Assembly (NCBI GenBank): GCA_913052135.1
Contig: CAJXDY010000015.1
Location: forward strand, 1 to 45,686
Reading direction: 5' to 3'
Length of the DNA: 45,686 nt
Origin: UBA8106 sp913052135
GTDB taxonomy: Bacteria > Acidobacteriota > Vicinamibacteria > Vicinamibacterales > UBA823
Shown here: one piece after another, positions 34,164 through 41,958 of the stretch
How the letters are laid out: each line of letters opens with the position of its first letter
How positions within the stretch are numbered: position 1 is the first letter of the stretch
The notes under the pieces: model-generated
What the model saw: only the letters and a program-made list of their open reading frames with translations
The model's database searches: none
What the model was told of the DNA's origin: nothing
Translations under genes and position numbers: made by a program

Positions 34164-34529
34164 ATGCCTCTTTACGAATACAAATGTGACAAGTGCGGTC
34201 TCCAATTTGAATTAATCCGTAAATTGGCCGATCCGCCAGTGACCACCTGTTCGAAATGCGGAGGCTCAGTCCGCAAACTCATGTCTTCTGCCGCCATTCG
34301 GTTTAAGGGCACTGGCTGGTACGTAACTGACTACGCAAAAAAAGATTCTGCAGGTGCAAAACCCGCTCCGGCGAAAGGTTCGCAGGACAAGGCAGCGTCA
34401 GGGACAAGCACTGGTGGAGACTCAGGCAAACCGACTAGTAAGACGTCGACTCAGTCAACCAAGTCTAATTCAGCATCATCCGAGGCTTCCTCTGCCGAAA
34501 AAGCCTCCTCAAAGAATCCTTCTAGGTAA
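34164..34529 (+). CDS. FmdB-family zinc-ribbon regulatory-type protein
   Basis: 121 residues. The N-terminal 42 form the CxxC...CxxC zinc ribbon of the FmdB family (MPLYEYKCDKCG; Cys8, Cys11, Cys29, Cys32), followed by the usual KLMSSAAIRFKGTGWYVTDY. From about residue 60 the protein is a low-complexity Ser/Lys/Ala/Thr tail, probably disordered. The family is widespread and its function is poorly known; the regulator name comes from one member only. Convergent with galU, with 10 bp between the stops. Confidence 0.88.
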   Translation: MPLYEYKCDKCGLQFELIRKLADPPVTTCSKCGGSVRKLMSSAAIRFKGTGWYVTDYAKKDSAGAKPAPAKGSQDKAASGTSTGGDSGKPTSKTSTQSTKSNSASSEASSAEKASSKNPSR

Positions 34530-34539
34530 GGACAGGCTT

Positions 34540-35382
34540 TCAAAAAGGCCCGTCAAGATCGGATTGTCGCTGGGCGAAATAGGTAGTTGCGCGAAGAAAT
34601 CCAGATTTATTGCCAGTGTCGTGCCGAACACCATTAATTTCATAGGCATAGATTGGTTGAGTACGCAACAACTCACGGAGGGCATCGGTGAGCTGAATTT
34701 CGCCCGTGGTGTCTGGTTGCGTCGTGTCAATGATTGGAAAAATATTCGGAGTCAACACGTATCGTCCGATGATAGCGAGGTCAGACGGGGCTTCGTCGCT
34801 CTTCGGTTTCTCGATCAAATCGCGAATCTTATACACTCGGTCTCGAATCTGTTCAGCATCGATAACACCGTACTGGCTAAGTTGATCAGCCGGGAGGCGT
34901 TCGACAGCGAGCACAGGACTCTGGAGATCGTTGTACACATTAATGAGTTGGCGCGTCGCGGGAGGTTGCGCGTCAATCACGTCATCGCTCAAAATGACGA
35001 TAAATGGTTCGTCGCCGACCGCCTCCCGTGCCGCCAGAACTGCGTGACCAAGTCCTTGAGGCGTAGCCTCCAGGACCGATGTAAATGTTGCAGGACAGGG
35101 GACTGCACGTACTTCGGCCAACAGGTCAATCTTGCCTTGGGATTCTAAAAAGTCTTCCAGTGGTTTATTGGGAGTGAAGTGGGCCTCTATAACATGCTGG
35201 TACTTACCAGCAACCACAATAATCTGGTCAGCACCCGACGCAAGCGCTTCTTCTACGCCGTACTGGATAATAGGTTTATCGACCAGCGGCAACATTTCTT
35301 TTGGCTGTGCTTTAGTCGCTGGTAGAAACCGAGACCCAAGCCCGGCTGCCGGAAACACAGCTTTACGAATCTGGACTGTCAC
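34540..35382 (-). CDS. galU: UTP--glucose-1-phosphate uridylyltransferase
   Basis: Makes UDP-glucose from UTP and glucose-1-phosphate for glycans and glycosyltransferases. Signatures: KAVFPAAGLGSRFLPATKAQPKEML at the N-terminus, then VDKPIIQYGVEEALASG and, later, LGHAVLAAREAVGDEPFIVILSDD. A GTG at 35382 (M-TVQIRKAVF) is favoured because AAGGAGG ends six bases upstream. The reading frame continues to an ATG at 35403, which would place that Shine-Dalgarno inside the gene. The product is about 280 residues. It is divergent from serS. Confidence 0.96.
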   Translation of the reverse strand: MTVQIRKAVFPAAGLGSRFLPATKAQPKEMLPLVDKPIIQYGVEEALASGADQIIVVAGKYQHVIEAHFTPNKPLEDFLESQGKIDLLAEVRAVPCPATFTSVLEATPQGLGHAVLAAREAVGDEPFIVILSDDVIDAQPPATRQLINVYNDLQSPVLAVERLPADQLSQYGVIDAEQIRDRVYKIRDLIEKPKSDEAPSDLAIIGRYVLTPNIFPIIDTTQPDTTGEIQLTDALRELLRTQPIYAYEINGVRHDTGNKSGFLRATTYFAQRQSDLDGPF

Positions 35383-35437
35383 ACGTGCCTCCTTGGCTGG
35401 CATGGTACCCCAGGTTTTGCTTCTAGAATAAACGATT

Positions 35438-35443
35438 TACAAT
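35438..35443 (+). promoter_or_regulatory. Possible -10 element for a leaderless serS transcript
   Basis: TACAAT ends only six bases before the serS ATG at 35450, and no ribosome-binding site precedes that ATG. If used, transcription would start at or next to the start codon. The -35 is weak (TTGCTT, 15 bp upstream). Confidence 0.35.
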
Positions 35444-35449
35444 GGCGTC

Positions 35450-36739
35450 ATGCTCGATCCAATACTAGTCAAAGATCAGCTCGATGAAACTAAAGCCCAA
35501 TTGGGCGTACGCGCCGCAAAGCTACAAGACGAGTTTGCCTCCCTCAAGCGGTATGGCGCTGAGCGCTTGTCCATTATTCCAGAACTTGAGACGGCGAGAC
35601 GTCTTCGCAAGGAATTGAGTGCCAAGATTGCGGCTGCCAAATCGGCAGGGGAGGATGCAGCTGCGCTCCTGAAACAAGGCCAAACATACGGCAACGAGAT
35701 CAAAAAACAAGAAGAAAAACTTAAGAAGGTCGAACAAGAGTACCGCGATCTCCTGCTCCAACTGCCAAATATCCCCCATGCTAGTGTGCCGCCCGGAGCA
35801 GCGGAAACCGATAATCAGGAAATCAGTCGCTGGGGGGACCCAAGACAGTTTAGCTTCACACCGAAGGCCCATTGGGATCTCGGGCTGGCCTTGGGCGTGC
35901 TCGATTTCGAGCGCGCAGCAAAGATGTCGGGCTCACGCTTCGCGGTGCTGTTTGGTGACGGTGCGAGACTCAACCGCGCTCTCATTAATTTTATGTTGGC
36001 ACTCCATACACACGAACACGGTTACACTGAGACAGCAACGCCATTTTTGGTTAAAGGTCAGGCCTTACTCGGAACTGGAAACTTACCAAAATTCGAAGAT
36101 GACCTATTTAAGGTAGTCGGCGATCGCAATTTGTATCTCATTCCGACCGCTGAAGTCCCACTTGCGAATCTTCATCGCGACGAAGTTCTTGACGGCCGCC
36201 GGATGCCGTTGAGTTATGTGGCCTATACCCCATGTTTTCGCAGTGAAGCTGGTTCGTACGGGAAAGATGTGCGGGGGCTCATCCGACAGCATCAATTTGA
36301 AAAGGTGGAATTATTCAAGTTTACGACGCCAGAGCAGTCGTATGACGAGCACGAGACGCTCACTCGCCATGCCGAAATGGTACTTGAGAAACTTGAGTTA
36401 CCTTATCGACGAGTAATACTGTGCGCGGGTGATATGGGCTTTGCGGCTGCAAAGACGTATGACCTTGAAGTGTGGCTGCCGGGGCAGCAGGGTTATCGTG
36501 AAATTTCTTCGTGTAGCAACACAGAAGCATTCCAAGCTCGACGCGCTAACATCAAGTTCCGTCCCGAAGGGTCTGGTAAGCTTCGGTTCGTACATACGCT
36601 CAATGGTTCCGGCCTGGCTGTTGGGCGCACGTTTATAGCGATTCTTGAGAATGGTCAGCAAAAAGATGGCTCAGTGATCATTCCGAAGGTGCTTCAACCG
36701 TTCATGGACGGGCAAGAAGTAATGGAGCCCACGGGCTAA
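35450..36739 (+). CDS. serS: Seryl-tRNA synthetase
   Basis: Class II synthetase charging tRNA-Ser. The N-terminal about 110 residues form the long antiparallel coiled-coil arm that contacts the tRNA variable arm (heptad-rich with KKQEEKLKKVEQEYRDLL). The catalytic core has motif 2 TPCFRSEAGSYGKDVRGLIRQHQFEKVE and motif 3 NGSGLAVGRTFIAILE, with the class-II arginine. REISSCSNTEAFQARR is the typical serine-site stretch. The length of 429 residues is normal. Seventy bases downstream on the same strand is tRNA-Ser(UGA). Confidence 0.98.
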   Translation: MLDPILVKDQLDETKAQLGVRAAKLQDEFASLKRYGAERLSIIPELETARRLRKELSAKIAAAKSAGEDAAALLKQGQTYGNEIKKQEEKLKKVEQEYRDLLLQLPNIPHASVPPGAAETDNQEISRWGDPRQFSFTPKAHWDLGLALGVLDFERAAKMSGSRFAVLFGDGARLNRALINFMLALHTHEHGYTETATPFLVKGQALLGTGNLPKFEDDLFKVVGDRNLYLIPTAEVPLANLHRDEVLDGRRMPLSYVAYTPCFRSEAGSYGKDVRGLIRQHQFEKVELFKFTTPEQSYDEHETLTRHAEMVLEKLELPYRRVILCAGDMGFAAAKTYDLEVWLPGQQGYREISSCSNTEAFQARRANIKFRPEGSGKLRFVHTLNGSGLAVGRTFIAILENGQQKDGSVIIPKVLQPFMDGQEVMEPTG

Positions 36740-36809
36740 GCCGGAACATGGACTGGAGGCACCAAAAGTCCACGTCGGGAAAACAGAAGAATTAAGAGAG
36801 GCTTTTACA

Positions 36810-36899
36810 GGAGGGATGGCCGAGCGGTTGAAGGCGGCGGTCTTGAAAACCGTTAGGCGGGAAACCGTCTCCAGGGTTCGAATCCCTGTCCCTCCGCCA
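36810..36899 (+). tRNA. tRNA-Ser (anticodon UGA)
   Basis: Acceptor stem GGAGGGA pairs with TCCCTCC; the D-loop contains the usual GCGGTTGAAGGC. The anticodon loop is CTTGAAA with anticodon TGA, reading UCA codons. The long variable arm of a class II tRNA is present, the T-arm is GGGTTCGAATCCC, and the gene-encoded CCA completes 90 nt. It follows serS and marks the left boundary of the accessory biosynthetic locus. Confidence 0.97.
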
Positions 36900-36929
36900 A
36901 CTCTATCGGATCTAGATAGCTGAGTTAAG

Positions 36930-37637
36930 CTAACGTGGCGATTCTGCAATTAGCCACTTTGTATCAATCGCGAACGAAACAAATAGCATGGCAAGTGTGC
37001 TCCCAGTGGCAGTTGCCGCAATCGGAGTTGAAGTAAGGGGAGCCAGGCCAATCAGCAACGCCGCCCCCTGGAGCACACAGACAGTCTTTCGGCGTTGACT
37101 ATGCGGCAGAGTGCCTTGCAGGCGCGGCCATAACCAGCTAGCCATCACAAATAGGTAGCGCATGGCACCGATGAAGAGCACCCAAGTTCCGACCTTTCCA
37201 CTCAATGCAACCAGCGCTGACAGCGCTAGAATCAACAGCGCATCGAGTTCCATGTCGAACCGACCACCGAACACCGTCGAAGTGCCTGACCTCCGCGCAA
37301 TCCAGCCGTCTATTCCGTCACACGCCATGGCGATAATCGACATGACGATGATCCACCAATATCCGGCATCGTTTAGCATTCCCGGTTGAAACAGTAATGG
37401 AACTACCGGCAGAACTAGACTCGCTCGGATTAAAGTGATGCGATTCGCTATACCGAGTCCAGGCTTGGGAAACTCGGTTGGTGCATGCCACAGAATTAAG
37501 CCGGCCATGATTACGTACAGCACGATCGCATGAAGCAGATAGGCAATTGGTAGGTCAAAACGCCACTTAGTCACTGCAGTAAACATCAGAACGAGAGGTA
37601 GCCCTAGCCTCAACAGATCAAGAATTGCTAAGCGCAT
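36930..37637 (-). CDS. CDP-alcohol phosphatidyltransferase-family membrane enzyme
   Basis: Multi-span membrane protein with the full catalytic signature of the family: D-G-x2-A-R-x8-G-x3-D-x3-D (DGWIARRSGTSTVFGGRFDMELD region). All metal-binding aspartates are intact. Such enzymes transfer a phospho-alcohol group from a CDP-linked donor to an alcohol acceptor. The reading frame opens as far as 37835, but that overlaps the divergent dehydrogenase gene; I prefer the ATG at 37637 (235 residues, AAGGGC upstream), with 37685 as an alternative. The substrate is unknown. It is divergent from the biosynthetic genes that follow and is likely part of the same locus. Confidence 0.85.
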   Translation of the reverse strand: MRLAILDLLRLGLPLVLMFTAVTKWRFDLPIAYLLHAIVLYVIMAGLILWHAPTEFPKPGLGIANRITLIRASLVLPVVPLLFQPGMLNDAGYWWIIVMSIIAMACDGIDGWIARRSGTSTVFGGRFDMELDALLILALSALVALSGKVGTWVLFIGAMRYLFVMASWLWPRLQGTLPHSQRRKTVCVLQGAALLIGLAPLTSTPIAATATGSTLAMLFVSFAIDTKWLIAESPR

Positions 37638-37725
37638 CGGGCTGCCCTTGGACTGAAACCGGACGTTATGAGTTACGGATACCATCACTAATAGGTTATG
37701 GTCTGTACTGAAAAGCGACAACACT

Positions 37726-38712
37726 ATGTCGGAGATTAACACCGCACGGCAATTTTGGATCCAGGCCCCTGGCCACGGTGAAATAGTGACAGCATCCCTG
37801 CCTCCCGGGCAACCGAATGAGGTGCAAGTTCGCACACTTTTTTCTGGAATTAGTCGCGGAACCGAGTCTTTGGTTTTTGGAGGCCAAGTGCCACCATCGC
37901 AGTATCAGTCGATGCGTGCCCCATTCCAGGAAGGTGATTTTCCTGGGCCTGTGAAGTATGGCTATAACAGTGTCGGAGAAGTACAAGCCGACAGACATAC
38001 GCCAGCCGCCCTTGCAGGTCAAACCGTCTTCTGTCTTTATCCGCATCAGGATCGATACTGGATCAACCCAGACGCACTAACTCCCGTTCCAAGTGATGTC
38101 CCCGCGAGTCGAGCGGTGCTGGCGGCGAACATGGAAACCGCTGTAAATGCTGTCTGGGATGCACAGCCTGCTGTCGGTGATTACATTGTGGTTGTTGGCG
38201 CGGGCGTAGTCGGCTTGCTAATTAGCTGGTTGTGCCGGCAACTACCTGGCGCCAAGGTGGTGGCGGTCGATGTCAACCCGACGCGTAAAAAAGTAGCCGC
38301 TGAACTTGGCATTCAGCTTGTTACTGCGGTACCTGCAGATACTGAGGCGGATTTGGTTATCCATGCGAGTGGTCAACCTGAGGGACTTCGAGATGCACTG
38401 GTTGTTGCAGGCCAGGAAGCCACAATCGTCGATGTCAGTTGGTATGGCAATCAATCCGTTTCGCTACCCTTAGGCGAAGCGTTTCATTCGCGCCGTTTGA
38501 CGCTCAAGAGCAGCCAGGTAGGGCGGCTGAATCCGAATCAAACGCCGCGGTGGAATCAGGCGCGCCGGATGGCTTTAGCGATGGAGTTACTTCGCGATGG
38601 ACACCTTGATGCATTGATCACGGGAGAAAGTCCGTTCGAAGAACTACCTGAAGTGATGGCAAGACTGAGTCAGGGTCCAGGGACTACACTCTGCCACCGC
38701 ATCTGTTATTAG
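37726..38712 (+). CDS. Medium-chain dehydrogenase/reductase, zinc-less type
   Basis: 328-residue GroES-like plus Rossmann protein of the MDR superfamily. The Rossmann motif GAGVVGLLISW lies near residue 160, followed by VVAVDVNPTRK, whose acidic residue after the second strand suggests NAD. The N-terminal catalytic half reads SGISRGTES, where zinc alcohol dehydrogenases have Cys at the first Ser. The GHE motif is replaced by KYGYNSVGEV. Catalytic and structural zinc sites are therefore absent. The style resembles BchC-type dehydrogenases. It begins the rightward set with the PTPS-like gene 12 bp downstream, and probably oxidises or reduces a pathway intermediate. Confidence 0.85.
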   Translation: MSEINTARQFWIQAPGHGEIVTASLPPGQPNEVQVRTLFSGISRGTESLVFGGQVPPSQYQSMRAPFQEGDFPGPVKYGYNSVGEVQADRHTPAALAGQTVFCLYPHQDRYWINPDALTPVPSDVPASRAVLAANMETAVNAVWDAQPAVGDYIVVVGAGVVGLLISWLCRQLPGAKVVAVDVNPTRKKVAAELGIQLVTAVPADTEADLVIHASGQPEGLRDALVVAGQEATIVDVSWYGNQSVSLPLGEAFHSRRLTLKSSQVGRLNPNQTPRWNQARRMALAMELLRDGHLDALITGESPFEELPEVMARLSQGPGTTLCHRICY

Positions 38713-38724
38713 GAGGTGTCAGCC

Positions 38725-39123
38725 GTGTACAGTTTGAATGTTTGCGACCATTTTATGATTGCCCACAGTTTGCGCGGCCTGGTATTCGGCCCTGCGCAAA
38801 ACTTGCACGGTGCGACATATGTGGTTGATGCAACGTTCCGTCGTCCAATTCTGGATGCGGATGGTTTAGTTGTGGATATTGGCCAGGCCAGTACGTGCCT
38901 TAAAGCAATACTGGCGGATCTCAATTACCGCAACCTCGACGACGAGCCTCGCTTCAACGGAAGCAATACGACCACGGAATTTCTCGCACGAGAAATCTTT
39001 GACCGCCTTGTGCAGGCCATTCATGACGGGACGCTCGGGGACAACGCGCGCGGGGTGACCACGCTCTGCGTCACCTTAAAAGAATCTCCCGTCGCTTGGG
39101 CTAGCTTCGAAGGCGAGGTGTGA
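38725..39123 (+). CDS. PTPS/QueD-fold protein lacking the classical catalytic triad
   Basis: 132-residue protein of the 6-pyruvoyl-tetrahydropterin synthase / 6-carboxytetrahydropterin synthase family. The start is GTG at 38725, because AGGAGG (38711-38716) sits eight bases before it. Conserved family elements are His14 (IAHSL), His28 in LHG, DADGLVVDIG, NTTTEFLA and the substrate glutamate in KESPVAWASFE. Missing: the catalytic cysteine (Ala24), the third zinc histidine (HGH becomes HGA, Ala30) and the Asp-His pair (Asn67-Tyr68). It probably binds a pterin- or pyrimidine-like ligand but cannot do the usual chemistry. It overlaps the glycosyltransferase by 4 bp. Confidence 0.85.
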   Translation: MYSLNVCDHFMIAHSLRGLVFGPAQNLHGATYVVDATFRRPILDADGLVVDIGQASTCLKAILADLNYRNLDDEPRFNGSNTTTEFLAREIFDRLVQAIHDGTLGDNARGVTTLCVTLKESPVAWASFEGEV

Positions 39124-40196
39124 CTGCAGCCGAACTGCATCTGGTCGTTCCAGGGTCGCTCGCCCAAAACACCGGTGGGTATTTGTACGATGCGCGCATC
39201 GTGAACGAACTTCGTCAGCGAGCGTGGCGCGTAACAGTCCACAATCTCGAAGGCGCGTTCCCCGTAGTGGATAATCAAGCGCGGGCGAGTATCACTCAAA
39301 CTTTGGAGGCGTGTCCTGATGGTGCCCGGGTGGTGATCGACGGGTTAGCCTTGGCTGGGTTCGCGGACCTGGCAGACCCCCACAGCTCCCGCCTACGAAT
39401 CTTGGGTCTGATCCATCATCCTCTTGCTGAGGAGACCGGACTTGCCGATCAAACAAGGCAGCAGTTAGCGACCCGCGAACGCGAAGCACTCACAGCCTGC
39501 AGGGGTGTAGTCGTGACGAGCGCGTTTACGGCAAAGCAAATGGACACGTATGGCGTACCAACGTCATCTGTGCGCGTGGTATCACCCGGAAACGATCCCG
39601 CGAGGTTGGCGCAAGGACCATCTTGTGGTGATCCCCCGAGCCTGTTATGTGTTGCATCCGTGATTCCTCGCAAAGGCCACGAGGTGTTGATTCATGCGTT
39701 AGCTCGGCTTCGGGAAATCTTGTGGACTTGTGTCTGTGTAGGCAGTCTTACACGGGCGCCGACTTATGCCGCGTTGGTCCAGGAGCAGGCTCGGACGAAT
39801 GGACTTTCTGGACGAATCTGTTTCCCTGGGGAATGCAGTACAGATGTCGTAAACGATTTCTACCACACCAGTTCAGTCTTTGTCCTCCCATCCCATTACG
39901 AAGGATATGGCCTGGTGCTGGTAGAGGCTATGGCGCGAGGACTCCCGATTGTCAGCACCACTGCTGGTGCGATTCCCAGTACCGTTCCTCCAGACACTGG
40001 CATGTTGGTGGAACCTGGGAACCCAGAATTGTTAGCCGGCGCGCTTGGCGCGCTCTTGGCGGGTGAGGCAGGTCAGGTTCGGCGCAACATGATCGGAGCG
40101 GCTGCCCGCCGCCATGCTTCGTCTTTACCGAGTTGGGATCAAGCGGGTCGCGTGTTCGCGGCGGCCATACTGGAATTGGCACCTGATGAGTCCTAG
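39120..40196 (+). CDS. GT4-family glycosyltransferase
   Basis: 358-residue GT-B glycosyltransferase of the GT4 family. The C-terminal donor domain starts near residue 175 (LLCVASVIPRKGHEVLI), and the EX7E motif SHYEGYGLVLVEAM spans about residues 261-269. Such enzymes are retaining and usually use UDP-, GDP- or phospho-sugars. GTG start in a 4-bp overlap with the PTPS-like gene, and its stop overlaps the methyltransferase start. This strongly suggests one pathway, in which a sugar is added to the pterin/pyrimidine-like product or its lipid carrier. No membrane anchor. Confidence 0.9.
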   Translation: MTAAELHLVVPGSLAQNTGGYLYDARIVNELRQRAWRVTVHNLEGAFPVVDNQARASITQTLEACPDGARVVIDGLALAGFADLADPHSSRLRILGLIHHPLAEETGLADQTRQQLATREREALTACRGVVVTSAFTAKQMDTYGVPTSSVRVVSPGNDPARLAQGPSCGDPPSLLCVASVIPRKGHEVLIHALARLREILWTCVCVGSLTRAPTYAALVQEQARTNGLSGRICFPGECSTDVVNDFYHTSSVFVLPSHYEGYGLVLVEAMARGLPIVSTTAGAIPSTVPPDTGMLVEPGNPELLAGALGALLAGEAGQVRRNMIGAAARRHASSLPSWDQAGRVFAAAILELAPDES

Positions 40197-41052
40197 GCAA
40201 CATTTTGATGCCGAGTGGTTGCGGTTGCGTGAACCCGTGGACCACCGTTCCCGATCATCAGACCTTTTGTTTCCATTACAAACTGACTGGCTTACCTATG
40301 GTTGGTCACGCATTCTTGATCTCGGGAGTGGTACCGGTTCCAATCTTCGCTATTTGGCACCAAAAATTGCTACTGATCAGGAGTGGACGTTGATTGACAG
40401 TGATGCGTCACTACTTGCAGCGGCTGACATCCCGGAAGGAGTCCAAGGAGTTCGGTGCGTGCATGGTGATCTTGCTGATGAAGGAATCAACCTGATTAAA
40501 GAAACCGATTTGGTGACTGGATCTGCGTTGCTCGATCTGGTTTCACACGCTTGGTTAGAACGCCTAGTGTGCGCCGTTGAAACGGCACGCTGCGGTGTGC
40601 TTTTCGGCTTGACCTACAGTGGCGATCTCCAGTGGTTCCACGTCAGCACGCACGACACTGACCCCTCGGAGACGCGTCCTCTTCCAGACGACCATTCAGA
40701 CGATACCCTAGTCCGACTGGCTCTTAATCAGCATCAGCTTCTGGATAAGGGACTGGGGCCAGCCCTTGGACCGACAGCTAGCGTTGTTGCGGAGACGCTA
40801 TTCAAGGCGGCCGGTTACCGGACGTGGCATCGACCAAGTCCGTGGTGCCTCGGTTCAGGAGACTCCCGCTTGGTTCGACGGTTGCTCAGTACGTGGGAAG
40901 AAGCGGCTCTCGAGGTCGAATCCTCTACCGAGGCTAACAGGATTCGCGAGTGGGCAGATAGACGACGAGAGAAAGTTGACAGCGGTCGTTTCAGTCTGGT
41001 CGTGGGGCATTTAGATTTACTGGCTCTTCCTGCAGATCGGAAGGTTGTCTGA
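40186..41052 (+). CDS. Class I SAM-dependent methyltransferase
   Basis: 288 residues from the ATG at 40186, which overlaps the glycosyltransferase stop by 11 bp; an upstream in-frame extension to 40114 is rejected. SAM-binding motif I ILDLGSGTGSNLRYL lies near residue 44. The acidic residue after strand 2 is in LIDSDASLL, and motif VTGSALLDLVS follows. Substrate unknown. Its last 62 bp overlap, in antisense, the end of the RibD-type gene. It is the fourth and last gene of the rightward set with dehydrogenase, PTPS-like and GT4 genes. Confidence 0.88.
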   Translation: MSPRQHFDAEWLRLREPVDHRSRSSDLLFPLQTDWLTYGWSRILDLGSGTGSNLRYLAPKIATDQEWTLIDSDASLLAAADIPEGVQGVRCVHGDLADEGINLIKETDLVTGSALLDLVSHAWLERLVCAVETARCGVLFGLTYSGDLQWFHVSTHDTDPSETRPLPDDHSDDTLVRLALNQHQLLDKGLGPALGPTASVVAETLFKAAGYRTWHRPSPWCLGSGDSRLVRRLLSTWEEAALEVESSTEANRIREWADRRREKVDSGRFSLVVGHLDLLALPADRKVV

Positions 41053-41920
41053 GGTCCAGATCGAACAACACATCCTCGCCGAGATGAAAGTGACGGCATG
41101 TTGGCCGAAGCGCCTGCTGTAATGACGCGATCGGAGTCAAGCTCAGTGCCGGTCTGCCCGACCCGATGAGCAATGGCGCAACCGTGACGTGTAAGCGATC
41201 GAGGACATCCGCTTGAAGAAAGCGAGAGATTGTGATGCCACCTCCTTCAATCAGAATGCGCTTATACCCGCGGCCATTAAGGGCTTCTAGAATCACCTTT
41301 GGATCAAAGCTAGCGAACCCATCAGGGTTGTTAGTCGCCCTCGTGTCGACTATTGGCAACAGAAGAGTGTCACCGTTCTGCGGACTGGCTGCGCGATCCG
41401 CATGGTCGGAGGTTTGATGAATCACCAAAGTACGCGCAGCCCCATCAGAGAAAACATGCTTGTTTCTGTCCAAGCGGTTCTTTGGATCAAGCACCACCCG
41501 AACAGGGTTGTTCCCGTCGACTGCACGGACGGTCAAATGTGGATCGTCAGCAGCCACCGTACCAGCTCCCACAACGACAGCATCCACGATCGCCCTCAGT
41601 CGGTGCAGTCGACGAATATCGGCCGCGCCAGTCACGTAGTGGGAGTGACCGCTTTCGGTGGCGATGCGCCCATCAAGGCTCTGTCCGGTCTGCGCGATTA
41701 CGAGTTCAGTCTGTAGCTGAAGTGGCAAGAACAGATCGAGCAGAACACGTGCCTCGTGAGTCACGGGGGCTGAGGCCTCCCATACACCACCAGTCTGGAC
41801 TTGCAACCAGACATCCGGACTGGAATGATGGTAGATGCGAGCGGACGGATTTTTGACCGTGCACCCAGGAGGCACGGCGCGAAGGAGATGCCAGGCGGTC
41901 CGTTCGTCAATAGTTTTCAT
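40991..41920 (-). CDS. RibD C-terminal-type reductase (dihydrofolate-reductase fold)
   Basis: 309 residues. The last about 235 match the RibD C-terminal / pyrimidine reductase family: AQTGQSLDGRIATESG, HRLRAIVDAVVVGAGTVAADDPHLTVR, and ILIEGGGITISRFL. These enzymes reduce the ribosyl side chain of 2,5-diamino-6-ribosylaminopyrimidinone phosphate or its deaminated form with NADPH. There is no N-terminal deaminase zinc motif (HAE..PCxxC); instead the first about 70 residues are unfamiliar. It is divergent from the GTP cyclohydrolase gene with a 38-bp gap and overlaps the methyltransferase at the 3' end by 62 bp. Confidence 0.88.
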   Translation of the reverse strand: MKTIDERTAWHLLRAVPPGCTVKNPSARIYHHSSPDVWLQVQTGGVWEASAPVTHEARVLLDLFLPLQLQTELVIAQTGQSLDGRIATESGHSHYVTGAADIRRLHRLRAIVDAVVVGAGTVAADDPHLTVRAVDGNNPVRVVLDPKNRLDRNKHVFSDGAARTLVIHQTSDHADRAASPQNGDTLLLPIVDTRATNNPDGFASFDPKVILEALNGRGYKRILIEGGGITISRFLQADVLDRLHVTVAPLLIGSGRPALSLTPIASLQQALRPTCRHFHLGEDVLFDLDLRQPSDLQEEPVNLNAPRPD

Positions 41921-41958
41921 TCGCGCAACACTGTATTATTCGCCACGCTGGATACAAC

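Noticed and set aside
34354..35148. 264-residue plus-strand frame over fmdB and antisense to galU
   Set aside because: Arg/Ser-rich shadow of two well-supported genes with no family match.
36671..36949. Minus-strand reading frame of 92 residues across tRNA-Ser
   Set aside because: It is the familiar spurious translation of the antisense of a tRNA-Ser gene (GGGTGIRTLE pattern), not a protein gene.
41353..41856. 167-residue plus-strand frame antisense to the RibD-type gene
   Set aside because: His/Arg/Gln-rich antisense artefact with no family features.
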